Origin: UBA1547 sp035399865
Lineage (GTDB): Bacteria; Patescibacteriota; Saccharimonadia; Saccharimonadales; Saccharimonadaceae
Assembly: GCA_035399865.1 (NCBI GenBank)
Contig: DAOPJW010000003.1
Span: forward strand, 93,047 to 157,046
Length of the DNA: 64,000 bases
Reading direction: 5' to 3'
The position numbers were made by a program, and so were the translations under genes. Below, in pieces: positions 16,366-24,799 of the stretch (position 1 is its first letter; each line of letters opens with the position of its first letter). Below the pieces are notes generated by a model. It was not told the origin of the DNA and did not search any database. It saw nothing but the letters and a program-made list of their open reading frames with translations.

Positions 16366-16932
16366 ATGGCTTATCAACCAACCGACTTAAAAAAAGGTGT
16401 GGTCGTCCAGATTGATGGAAAACCTTTCCGTGTTATTGAATATAATCAAAAAGTCGTCGGACGTGGCGGAAGTATTGTTAATGTTAAAATTAAAAATCTA
16501 ATTGACGGTAGTGTAATTCCAAAAACTTTCAAAGGTCAGGAAAAAATTGAATCAGCTGAAGTGAATAATCAGACTGTTCAGTATTTGTATTCGGATGGAC
16601 AAAACTTTTATTTTATGGATCCTGAAACATTTGAACAATTTCAGATTCCAGCTGATATCGTCGATGACGCAAAGAATTATCTGAAAGAGGGTGATAACTT
16701 AGTTTTGCAATTATTCAATAGTAGAGTAATAAATGTTGAATTACCAAAGAACCTATATCTACAGGTCACATACACCGAAGACGTTACGAAAGGCGATACT
16801 ACTAGTAATGTTATGAAAGACGCGACGCTGGAGACTGGATTCATAATAAAAGTTCCAGCATTTATTAAAACTGGTGATATTGTTTCAGTCGATACTACAA
16901 CAGGCGAATATCGCGAACGTAAAAAAGGCTAA
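16366..16932 (+). CDS. efp: Translation elongation factor P, Arg-tip variant
   Basis: Rescues ribosomes stalled on proline runs. Three-domain protein of 188 residues (KOW-like N-terminal domain, then two OB domains ending in VDTTTGEYRERKKG). The tip that reaches the peptidyl-transferase centre reads KVVGRGGS with Arg33 at or next to the modified position, instead of the Lys of the KPGKG form. Arg-tip EF-Ps are rhamnosylated by EarP in some proteobacteria; no earP, epmA or ymfI-like gene is visible here. Clients with PP or PPPP runs in this window include the DHH-like protein and PilN. Confidence 0.95.
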   Translation: MAYQPTDLKKGVVVQIDGKPFRVIEYNQKVVGRGGSIVNVKIKNLIDGSVIPKTFKGQEKIESAEVNNQTVQYLYSDGQNFYFMDPETFEQFQIPADIVDDAKNYLKEGDNLVLQLFNSRVINVELPKNLYLQVTYTEDVTKGDTTSNVMKDATLETGFIIKVPAFIKTGDIVSVDTTTGEYRERKKG

Positions 16933-16936
16933 AAAT

Positions 16937-17656
16937 ATGCAAAAACAACGACTTGACACAACGCTTTTAAAGCGTAAATTAGTTATGAGTCGTTCTCAGG
17001 CGGAAAATTGGATTCGTCTTGGAAAAGTCTCTATTGATGGTCATGTAGTGTCCAAACCAGGTTATTTTGTAAATGATAATTCAGAGATTAAATTGGATGC
17101 AAATGAAAAGTATGTCAGTAGAGCTGGATTGAAATTAGCATCAGTCGCATCTGCCTTAAAATTAGATTTCAGAGGAAAAATAGTACTTGATGTTGGTAGT
17201 AGTACTGGTGGTTTTACAGACTATTCACTGCAAAAAGGAGCTGAAAAAGTATACGCAGTCGATGTTGGTACTGAACAGTTACACCCAAGTTTACGCTCTG
17301 ATAAACGTATTGAACTTTTCGAAAAAACTGATATAAGGGATTTTTATCTCGATATTAAGCCTGATATTATTCTTATCGACGTTTCGTTCATTTCTTTGAA
17401 ACAAATTTTACCGCATATATATAACAGTCTTGTAGATAAAAATACTCAAATTGTTGCCATGTTAAAACCTCAATTTGAAGCGGGAAAGAATCAGACAAAC
17501 AAGGGAGTTATCAAAAATGACGCTATGAGGCGACAAATAATAAAAGACTTCGAAGATTGGACACGTTCTTATTTCATTATTCGAGATAAACGTGATAGTG
17601 AAGTCGCAGGTGCCAAAGGTAACCGCGAACGCTTCTATGTATTAACAAAAATTTAA
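16937..17656 (+). CDS. tlyA: TlyA-family S4/FtsJ-like rRNA methyltransferase
   Basis: Predicted 2'-O-methyltransferase of rRNA. An N-terminal S4 RNA-binding domain (RLDTTLLKRKLVMSRSQAENWI) is followed by a Rossmann methyltransferase domain with SAM motif VLDVGSSTGGFTD and the later VAMLKPQFEAGK. I choose ATG 16937, five bases after the efp stop; the open frame runs further upstream into efp, but those residues match nothing. 239 residues. Last gene of the rpsF-ssb-rpsR-efp-tlyA run, ended by a strong hairpin. Confidence 0.9.
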   Translation: MQKQRLDTTLLKRKLVMSRSQAENWIRLGKVSIDGHVVSKPGYFVNDNSEIKLDANEKYVSRAGLKLASVASALKLDFRGKIVLDVGSSTGGFTDYSLQKGAEKVYAVDVGTEQLHPSLRSDKRIELFEKTDIRDFYLDIKPDIILIDVSFISLKQILPHIYNSLVDKNTQIVAMLKPQFEAGKNQTNKGVIKNDAMRRQIIKDFEDWTRSYFIIRDKRDSEVAGAKGNRERFYVLTKI

Positions 17657-17686
17657 TTAATATAAATGTTAATAATTTAAAATATA

Positions 17687-17733
17687 CTTAAAATAAACTT
17701 ATCAGGGTCCGACCCTGATAAGTTTATTTTAAG
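17687..17733. terminator. 22-bp hairpin containing repeat copy 2; bidirectional terminator
   Basis: The 25-bp repeat of 6128-6152 recurs exactly at 17698-17722 and here is extended to a 22-bp perfect stem (17687-17708 with 17712-17733) around CCG. A/T-rich outer arms supply T-tracts in both directions. It lies between convergent tlyA and ychF, the right place for a shared terminator. Confidence 0.75.
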
Positions 17734-17786
17734 CTTAAGTAAACTTTGTTTTTATATTTTTAGATATTTAATTTCTTAGTTTCTAA

Positions 17787-18869
17787 TTATTTGGAGACGT
17801 TGAAGCGAAATTCGACAATATCACCTGGACGCATTATATAGTCACGACCTTCGGTGCGGATTTTGCCAGTCGAGCGAGCGGCGACTTCGGAACCGGTGGT
17901 GATTAAATCATCATAGTCTACAATCTGAGCGGCGATAAAACCTTTTTCAAAATCAGTATGAATTACTCCTGCAGATTGAGGGGCAGTTGATCCCTTATGT
18001 ATAGTCCATGCCCGAACCTCTTTAGGGCCAGCGGTCAAGAAACTTTGTAGTCCTAGCATATCATATGCAGTTTTAATTAATTGCACCAAACCAGTTTCTT
18101 TTACTCCGTAGCTTTCTAATAATTCCGTAGCCTCATTTTGATTCAGTTCTCTTAATTCATCCTCAAGTTTGGCACATACAAAAATTGTTCGCGAAGGTTC
18201 GACGAGCCTTTTTAATTCAGTCTTTCTTTCTTCATTAGTAAGTGTCTCTTCATCTATATTGAACACATAAATTAACGATTTGGATGTCAGTAAATTTAAG
18301 TCTGCAAAGTACTCATTTTTTAAATTTTTTAATTCAGATATTAATTTACCTGATTTAAGGTAACTCAAGAGTTCATTTAGATAGTCGATAGTATCCTTTA
18401 ATTTTGGATTTCCTTTGGCATCTCGCATTACTTTTTGGAGGCGAGACTCTATAGTTTGAATATCGGCTAAAATGAGTTCAGTATTAATAATTTCGATATC
18501 ATTTTTAGGGTTTACTTCTTTAGATACATGCATAACACTATCGTCATGAAAAGCCCGAACGATATGAATAATCGCATCGCATTGTCTGATATTAGCTAAA
18601 AATTTATTACCTAAACCTTCTCCTTGGCTTGCACCAGCAACTAAACCAGCGATATCAACAAAAGTCACCGTAGCAGGGATAATTTTTGAAGTATTATACA
18701 TTTCCGCTAATTTGTTTAAGCGTGGATCTGGTACAGGTACTATACCGGTATTTGGCTCAATAGTAGCAAACGGATAATTAGCAACCAATATACTATTATC
18801 AGTTAAAGCATTAAATAAAGTGGACTTACCAACATTTGGCAACCCGACTATTCCAATAGATAAACTCAT
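17787..18869 (-). CDS. ychF: YchF/Obg-family ATPase
   Basis: Ribosome-associated P-loop ATPase of the Obg family (OLA1). G1 motif GLPNVGKST starts at residue 9; DIAGLVAGASQGEGLGNKFL is the G3 region; a coiled-coil insertion follows, and a TGS domain ends the protein (FLTAGPKEVRAWTIHKG, HTDFEKGFIAAQIV). The G4 position (YVFNIDEE) departs from NKxD, as is normal for YchF, which prefers ATP. 360 residues. Confidence 0.95.
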   Translation of the reverse strand: MSLSIGIVGLPNVGKSTLFNALTDNSILVANYPFATIEPNTGIVPVPDPRLNKLAEMYNTSKIIPATVTFVDIAGLVAGASQGEGLGNKFLANIRQCDAIIHIVRAFHDDSVMHVSKEVNPKNDIEIINTELILADIQTIESRLQKVMRDAKGNPKLKDTIDYLNELLSYLKSGKLISELKNLKNEYFADLNLLTSKSLIYVFNIDEETLTNEERKTELKRLVEPSRTIFVCAKLEDELRELNQNEATELLESYGVKETGLVQLIKTAYDMLGLQSFLTAGPKEVRAWTIHKGSTAPQSAGVIHTDFEKGFIAAQIVDYDDLITTGSEVAARSTGKIRTEGRDYIMRPGDIVEFRFNVSK

Positions 18870-18875
18870 AATAGT

Positions 18876-18884
18876 ATTTTAACA
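18876..18884 (-). promoter_or_regulatory. Extended -10 promoter of ychF
   Basis: Minus strand TGT-TAAAAT, ending 6 nt before the ATG; no SD. Leaderless arrangement. Confidence 0.45.
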
Positions 18885-19010
18885 GAGGTAATGAAATTAT
18901 GCGACATTTAAAATAATTATTTTAGCAATAGTGACCAAGATTATATAAATTAGTTTAGATTATTTTGATATGATATTATTGTATTAATAAAAACATAAGA
19001 AAGATTTCTG

Positions 19011-19610
19011 ATGTCAAATATAATAAAAATTAGAAATAAATTACCATTAAAAAACAAAAAAATATTAATTATTTTAGTAATTATTATTGCTGTTCTTGGT
19101 TTGATTTCTTGGGCATTCATCTCAACAAATGGAGAAAAAATAAATCAGATAATTAATAACGAAAAAAATGATAATACTAATAAAAAAACTGTTTCTTCAG
19201 ATATTACTGATGCGATAGATAACATCGAAGAATTGAAAAAACAATCAGATTCAACAGGTGATATTACAGCGTTAGAAGAAAATCAAAAGAAACTCCAAGA
19301 ATATGTGAATAATTCTAGTAATAATGATGCTAAATTAGTGTATCTTAATGAATCGTTTTTGTTGTATATAAATAATGAAATGGAAGATTCTGCTTTAGAG
19401 ATAGCAAATCAAGCAGAGACAATCAAGCCAACTGCCAGTACAGCCTCTAACCTTGCCCTTGTTTATATGAAAATGGGATCTTATCAAGAAGCTGTCGAAT
19501 ATTATCAACTGGCTGCCGATAGGAGTGAGAAATCTGATAATCCTAATGAATCTTGTCCTTATAATGATTATTTGATAGCAAAAAGAAATGCAGAGGCATT
19601 GATTAAATGA
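19011..19610 (+). CDS. Membrane-anchored TPR-like protein
   Basis: 199 residues. A basic N-terminus and a single membrane helix (KILIILVIIIAVLGLISWAF, about residues 20-40) lead to a polar Asn/Lys linker and a helical repeat region with TPR character (ALEIANQAETIKPTASTASNLALVYMKMGSYQEAVEYYQLAADRSE, about 145-190, in two pieces). The stop overlaps the next start by 4 nt (ATGA), so it is translationally coupled to the large secreted protein. It may help assemble or anchor that protein; no specific family is recognised. Confidence 0.7.
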   Translation: MSNIIKIRNKLPLKNKKILIILVIIIAVLGLISWAFISTNGEKINQIINNEKNDNTNKKTVSSDITDAIDNIEELKKQSDSTGDITALEENQKKLQEYVNNSSNNDAKLVYLNESFLLYINNEMEDSALEIANQAETIKPTASTASNLALVYMKMGSYQEAVEYYQLAADRSEKSDNPNESCPYNDYLIAKRNAEALIK

Positions 19611-21958
19611 AATATATTCGACTAATTATATTTTCGTTAGTAACAGTTTTGTCTATAAACATTATTGTGTTAGAGAACGACAGCCTCGCAATAAGTGGCG
19701 ATTGTTTTTTTGAGGCCGGTGAATATATGGGAGGTGGCGATTGTGGCACAACAGGCGAATATGCCGAATATGGAGTAAATGATGTTTTAACTGGTAGGGA
19801 CTCTTCGGGAAATGGAAAGGCAATCACAGGAGTAAATGATGTCGGTTCATTAGTATCTTTCTTGAAAAGTAAATTATACGGTAGTGATACACATGACCAA
19901 ATTGGTGCCGCCTTTATTATTATGCAGTTAATTAATGAATGTAAAAATGATTGTAAGTGGCCGACGGCCGATGACGTGGCAGAATTTGAAGAACGTATGA
20001 CGGCGGAGAATAAAGTAACCGTATCTGTGATCTATTCTGACGTAGGACAAACGTCATATTACGATCCTGATAAAAAGAATGTTTTTTATGGTCCACACGT
20101 TATCGTAAATCGTGAAGTAATCGAAATACAACAAAATGGAGAGCATCGGGCTACGATAGAAACAGGCTGTGGTAATTTAGTTGCGAATCCGATAGTAATT
20201 ACGCCTATCGAAGAAATTATTGAACCTACTCCAAATGTTTGTCGTCCTCTTTTGTATGAAGTTAATGGCCATACTGATGTTAATGGTAGCGAAGTTAGTA
20301 TAAGTATAAAAGTCGTGAATGATACTACTGGTAGAACTGTCTATAGCACAACTGTTAGAGGTGATGATACTCTTGATTTGACAAAAAAGTGCACAACGGG
20401 TGATACATTCACTGTATATGAAGACATTGCAAATCATAAACAAACTAAAAGGCGATCTTGCCATACCACATCTTCTGGTAGTACATCTTGCCATTGGGTT
20501 TATACTTATGACAATCCATCAGAAACCTCGGGAAAAATAGGTCCATGTTTTGATTATAGGCTAAACACTGGGATTATTTCTTTAAACTATTTACGAGCAG
20601 AACCGAATGCGACTGTAGACATCCAACCAACACTAGCTAGTGATGCTTGGACTAAATTGGGCTACCCATCTTTTTATAGTAAATATAGAACCCATACTAA
20701 AACAAAGACCTCTGAATGGCAGATTACAAAATTAACTTATCTTCCAAATATAATGGTTCCGAGCACTGCCAGTGCTAGTAACCCTAATATTCCATGTAAT
20801 CACTATTCAGGAAAAGATAAATGTGAAGTTTTTAATAGTGGTTCTGGCGTATTCAGCAATGCCAGTAAGCCAACTTTGATTGGTAGCGGTAATAGCCCAT
20901 TAAAAAAATATACTGATAAGATGACAGATTTGCCAGCGGGAACGAAAATATGCTATACATTTTCATTCAAAGCTAGCTCAAGTGATCCAAGCAATGACTC
21001 ATTTAATCTCGATAACATGTGGCAACATTCATCATTAAAACTTGAAGAAAATTGTGTAATAATCGTAAAAAAACCAAAAGTACAGGTAATCGGTGGTGAT
21101 TTAATAGTTGGTCGGACTAATACTTCTCCCACTACGAACTCTCAAATTTATACCACTATTTCTGATAAAGGAAACTATTTTGGTAGCTGGGGAGAATACG
21201 GGTTATTTGCAACTGGGAAGATCACTGGTATGGCATCTGGATCGGCTTTTGCGAGTCCAACTGGTTCTAATCTTAAACAAATCTGTAGTTACAATACTCT
21301 AACTTTTGGTAATGCGGATAATCCAGTCGCAAATTGTACTGCATCATCATCTAAAGGTAAATATAAACAGAGCACCACAATTGTTGACGTAGCGTCCACC
21401 TTTGTTGGTAAAGGTGATAGCCTTCCACCAAATATCAGTGTAGATAATTTTTTCTCAGGCAACGGATTACGAATTGGAGAGAGGAATAGTAATCTTAACT
21501 TGACAGAAAGCACTCTTGAATCTGGAAAGTCGGTTGTTCTAAAGGTAAACGGAACAGTTACGATATCTGGCAATCAGATTTACGAAAACAAAGATTATCA
21601 CGGTATCTCAGAGATACCACAATTAGTAATAATTGCTGACAAAATAATAATCAATTCAGATGTCACTCAAGTGGATGCTTGGTTGGTTGCAAATGATTCA
21701 GTGCAAACATGTGATGTAAATACAGATACCGATCTTACTATTAATCAGTGTAATCGACCACTAACTGTTAATGGTCCTGTAATTACGAATAAGTTATATA
21801 TGTTAAGAACGGCTGGCTCGGAACCTAATGAGGGGAGCGGTGATCCAGCTGAAACATTTAATCTCAGAGCTGATGCGTATTTATGGTCTTTTGCCAGAGC
21901 ATCCAGTAGTGGTCGTATTCAAACTGTGTATACAACTGAACTTCCCCCAAGATTTTAA
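19607..21958 (+). CDS. Large secreted protein beside the type IV pilus operon
   Basis: 783 residues with an N-terminal signal-like helix (YIRLIIFSLVTVLSINIIVL) and a mature part rich in Cys, Thr, Ser and Asn. The many Cys (GDCFFEAG, GGDCGTTG, INECKNDCKW and others) suggest extracellular disulfides. The C-terminal ~130 residues (from SGNQIYENKDYHG to the end TVYTTELPPRF) form a beta-rich domain. I recall that a similar -ELPPR(F/Y) ending recurs in CPR surface proteins, but this was not checked. Position just upstream of pilM suggests a pilus-associated or adhesive role; this is inference. Confidence 0.65.
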   Translation: MKYIRLIIFSLVTVLSINIIVLENDSLAISGDCFFEAGEYMGGGDCGTTGEYAEYGVNDVLTGRDSSGNGKAITGVNDVGSLVSFLKSKLYGSDTHDQIGAAFIIMQLINECKNDCKWPTADDVAEFEERMTAENKVTVSVIYSDVGQTSYYDPDKKNVFYGPHVIVNREVIEIQQNGEHRATIETGCGNLVANPIVITPIEEIIEPTPNVCRPLLYEVNGHTDVNGSEVSISIKVVNDTTGRTVYSTTVRGDDTLDLTKKCTTGDTFTVYEDIANHKQTKRRSCHTTSSGSTSCHWVYTYDNPSETSGKIGPCFDYRLNTGIISLNYLRAEPNATVDIQPTLASDAWTKLGYPSFYSKYRTHTKTKTSEWQITKLTYLPNIMVPSTASASNPNIPCNHYSGKDKCEVFNSGSGVFSNASKPTLIGSGNSPLKKYTDKMTDLPAGTKICYTFSFKASSSDPSNDSFNLDNMWQHSSLKLEENCVIIVKKPKVQVIGGDLIVGRTNTSPTTNSQIYTTISDKGNYFGSWGEYGLFATGKITGMASGSAFASPTGSNLKQICSYNTLTFGNADNPVANCTASSSKGKYKQSTTIVDVASTFVGKGDSLPPNISVDNFFSGNGLRIGERNSNLNLTESTLESGKSVVLKVNGTVTISGNQIYENKDYHGISEIPQLVIIADKIIINSDVTQVDAWLVANDSVQTCDVNTDTDLTINQCNRPLTVNGPVITNKLYMLRTAGSEPNEGSGDPAETFNLRADAYLWSFARASSSGRIQTVYTTELPPRF

Positions 21959-21978
21959 TGGTCATTAGCGATTTCTGC

Positions 21979-22007
21979 TTGTTTTAGTGCTTATCCTTTT
22001 GTATAAT
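21979..22007 (+). promoter_or_regulatory. Promoter of the pil operon
   Basis: -35 TTGTTT (21979-21984), 17-nt spacer, perfect -10 TATAAT (22002-22007). Transcription should begin near 22014, after the first ATG (22009) and just before the second (22018). Confidence 0.65.
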
Positions 22008-22017
22008 TATGACCAGA

Positions 22018-23067
22018 ATGTCACTAATAAAGGGTTCGGGCGATTTCTTTGCGATAGATATAGGCACTAATGCAGTGCGAGTTGTTCAACTTGCCCCTTC
22101 TGGCTCTGATAATTGGGTATTACAGCATTACGGCTACGCCCCAGTAGACGAAAAAATTAGTGCAGGTAGCTCCAGTGAGGGTATGCGTCGTTTAGGCGAG
22201 ATTATTATGACAGCCGTAGGTCAAAGTGGTATAAAGAAAAAGGATGTTGTAATTGGGCTACCTTCCAATAAGACTTTTACTACTGTTATTGATGTACCAA
22301 TTATGAATCCTGCCGAACTAAAAAGCACAATTAAATATCAATGTGACCAATATATACCGATGCCAATAGATGAAGCAAAGGTAGATTGGGCATTACTTGG
22401 TCAATCTTTGCATGACCCAAAACAACAAGAAGTACTTTTAGCAAGTACTTTGGTATCTTATGCAGAAGAGCGTTTGGAATTTATCGAAGGGCTCGGTTTT
22501 AATGTTATCGGAGCCGAGCCTGATCAGATTGCTATTGTTCGATCCTTATTGCCAACTGGCGTCAAAGATGCTCGCTTAATAATTGATATGGGTGAAAAAG
22601 CAACTGACTTAGCGATTACCTATAGTGAAAGTCCAAGGTTAGTTCGTAATATCCCAACGGGGCTAAAATCAATAGTCAAGGTTGCTACTCAAAACTTAAA
22701 TGTTCAAGAAGATCAAGCTAGGCAATTTATTTTGAAATTTGGTTTGGCACCAGATAAATTAGAAGGGCAAATATATAGAGCAGTAGAGAATACTTTAGAC
22801 AATTTTGCCTCAGAATTAGTAAAATCTGTAAAGTTTTTCCAGACTAGGTATCCAGATACACCAGTTGGCGGAATATTACTATCAGGTTTTTCGGCAGTTA
22901 TTCCACAATTTGGTGACTATATAACTGCAAAGACAGGAATTAGCACTAGTATTGCAAATCCTTGGCAGAGAGTTAGAGTTTCTCCTAATGATCAGCAACA
23001 ACTAAGTGCTGTTGCGTCCGAATTTGCTACAGTCATAGGCTTGGCTCAGAGGAGAAATGACAAATGA
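22018..23067 (+). CDS. pilM: Type IV pilus assembly protein PilM
   Basis: Actin-like cytoplasmic ATPase that links the pilus motor to PilN. FFAIDIGTNAVRVVQL is the phosphate-1 motif; KKDVVIGLPSNKTFT, IIDMGEKATDLAITY and GGILLSGFSAVIPQFGDYI are the other actin-fold motifs. 349 residues from ATG 22018 (three codons shorter than the longest frame), chosen because the -10 box ends at 22007 and the first ATG would not be transcribed. Overlaps pilN by 4 nt. First gene of pilMNO-B-T-C. Confidence 0.92.
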   Translation: MSLIKGSGDFFAIDIGTNAVRVVQLAPSGSDNWVLQHYGYAPVDEKISAGSSSEGMRRLGEIIMTAVGQSGIKKKDVVIGLPSNKTFTTVIDVPIMNPAELKSTIKYQCDQYIPMPIDEAKVDWALLGQSLHDPKQQEVLLASTLVSYAEERLEFIEGLGFNVIGAEPDQIAIVRSLLPTGVKDARLIIDMGEKATDLAITYSESPRLVRNIPTGLKSIVKVATQNLNVQEDQARQFILKFGLAPDKLEGQIYRAVENTLDNFASELVKSVKFFQTRYPDTPVGGILLSGFSAVIPQFGDYITAKTGISTSIANPWQRVRVSPNDQQQLSAVASEFATVIGLAQRRNDK

Positions 23068-23792
23068 TAGAAATTAATTTAGTCCCTGATGTCAAACAGG
23101 AGTTAATAAAAGCACAGAGAGCTCGCAATACAGTAATCACTATTTCTATAATAGTTAGTGCTATATCGATTGCGGTAGTCTTATTACTTGTTGTTTATAT
23201 TTTTACTGCCCAAAACCTAAGAAGCTCTTATTACGATGGTGAAATAACAAAGTATAACAAACAATTTTCAAGTATTGAAGATTTATCAAAAATATTAACG
23301 ATTCAGAACCAACTAAATAAGATAAACAATTTAAATAACGATAAGCCTATCGCTTCTAGAGTATTTAATATGTTAGTTGCTATTATTCCTCCACCTCCAA
23401 ATGAAATAAAAATCTCAAAAATTGATATTGATACTGAATCTAACAAGGTTACTATAGAAGGCCAGGCGGTTAATAGTTACGAGGCTTTAGATGTTTTTAG
23501 AAAAACAATAGCTAACGCTAATATTAAGTTCAAAGATAGTGATGAAAAAAGTCAAACGGTAGCTTTGGCGAATAAAATTAGTATAGACGATAACAATTAC
23601 GGTGAGGATGCCACTGGACAAAAGGTCCTCAGATTTACGCTTACATTCAATTATGCTGAAGAGTTGTTCGCATTATCATCTAAAGACGCTACCGTAGTAA
23701 TTGTTGGTGAAGAGAATTCCACAGATTCATATAAGGGTGTACCTAAGAATATTTTTGCTGATAAAGCAAAAAGTTTAGAAGAGGAAGAATAG
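23064..23792 (+). CDS. pilN: Type IV pilus assembly protein PilN
   Basis: Bitopic inner-membrane protein of the alignment complex. The N-terminus MIEINLVPD is the conserved PilM-binding motif (INLLP in Gram-negatives); one membrane helix (about 23-47) is followed by a coiled coil and a ferredoxin-like periplasmic-type domain. A PPPP run (IIPPPPNEIKI) occurs mid-protein, a likely EF-P-dependent site. 242 residues. Overlaps pilM, 5 nt from pilO. Confidence 0.88.
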   Translation: MIEINLVPDVKQELIKAQRARNTVITISIIVSAISIAVVLLLVVYIFTAQNLRSSYYDGEITKYNKQFSSIEDLSKILTIQNQLNKINNLNNDKPIASRVFNMLVAIIPPPPNEIKISKIDIDTESNKVTIEGQAVNSYEALDVFRKTIANANIKFKDSDEKSQTVALANKISIDDNNYGEDATGQKVLRFTLTFNYAEELFALSSKDATVVIVGEENSTDSYKGVPKNIFADKAKSLEEEE

Positions 23793-23797
23793 AAATC

Positions 23798-24550
23798 ATG
23801 GAAAATTCTCAAGATAGTATGAATCAACAACAAGTTCCAGAACCAAAAATTCAAGTAGCTCAACCAAAGGTAGTAGCTTTACGTAAACGAACTCAGATTT
23901 CGAAAGCTAAAAAGACAATGTTCTTATGGGTTGCTGGTGCTTCTGTTTTAGTAGGTTTTGCCTTAGTAATATCCGTATTCTTAGTTCAAATGTTAGTATT
24001 TAATGAAAAAGTACTGGCCGAGAAAAGTAGCACCGTTAAAATTTTGAAATCCAATATTAGTAATGTTGATAAACTAAAATCAGAAGTTCGTGCTTTGGAT
24101 TCAAACCAGGCTTTAATTAGTGCAAAAGCTAATTCAGATGATGAAACATTACAGGTTATTCTCGATGCTTTACCGTCTTTAGCGAATTCATCTGCTTTGG
24201 CTGCATCAATCCAGCAAAAACTATTATCTGGAATTGACGGTCTCGTGATAAATTCATTGCAACCCGATTTAGTCGTTGGCATTGAATCATTATCAGAAAA
24301 TTCAATTGGAAATGCCTCAGCTAATAATTCTGAAACTCAAGGAATAATTACTTTTCGTTTTTCGGTTTCAGGCAGTTATGAATCTTTAAAGAAAGTATTA
24401 TTAAATCTAGAAAAATCGATTAGAACTATAGATATAGTATCTTTTTCTGTTGAAAGTCAAGGTGATAAACAGGGACTAAATGTGAAAGCTCGTGCCTATT
24501 ATGAGCCCGAAAGAATCGTTGAATTAAAGGATAAGATAATAAAGAGATGA
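23798..24550 (+). CDS. pilO: Type IV pilus assembly protein PilO-like
   Basis: 250 residues with a ~45-residue polar N-terminus, one membrane helix (MFLWVAGASVLVGFALVISV), a coiled coil and a C-terminal alpha/beta domain (ITFRFSVSGSYESLKKVLLNLE) typical of PilO. It should dimerise with PilN. Identification rests on position after pilN and on topology rather than strong motifs. Overlaps the next gene by 4 nt. Confidence 0.8.
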   Translation: MENSQDSMNQQQVPEPKIQVAQPKVVALRKRTQISKAKKTMFLWVAGASVLVGFALVISVFLVQMLVFNEKVLAEKSSTVKILKSNISNVDKLKSEVRALDSNQALISAKANSDDETLQVILDALPSLANSSALAASIQQKLLSGIDGLVINSLQPDLVVGIESLSENSIGNASANNSETQGIITFRFSVSGSYESLKKVLLNLEKSIRTIDIVSFSVESQGDKQGLNVKARAYYEPERIVELKDKIIKR

Positions 24551-24786
24551 AAAAAACTGAAATAGCAATGATAATTCTTATAGCATCAATTAGTATTTTG
24601 ACAGCATATTTTATTGGCTCAAGTATATTTGATGATATCTATATGGAAAATGAAAAAGTAAAAACTATCGATAGAGTAGAACTGTCTATTGATGATCCAA
24701 GCGAAAAAATATTTAATAAGGATGCTATTAATCCAGCTGTTCGTGTTCAAGTTGTAGGGACCGATTCAGAAAATAATACCCAATAA
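24547..24786 (+). CDS. Small bitopic protein of the pilus operon
   Basis: 79 residues: one N-terminal membrane helix (IAMIILIASISILTAYFIG) and a short acidic extracytoplasmic tail. It occupies the place of pilP in Gram-negative operons but is much too short and has no lipobox, so I do not call it PilP. Translationally coupled to pilO and 13 nt before pilB. Confidence 0.7.
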   Translation: MKKTEIAMIILIASISILTAYFIGSSIFDDIYMENEKVKTIDRVELSIDDPSEKIFNKDAINPAVRVQVVGTDSENNTQ

Positions 24787-24799
24787 GGATGGTCAAAAT

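Noticed and set aside
16874..16936. Longer start for tlyA overlapping efp
   Set aside because: The extra 21 residues are a shifted read of the efp end and match nothing; ATG 16937 is followed at once by the S4 domain.
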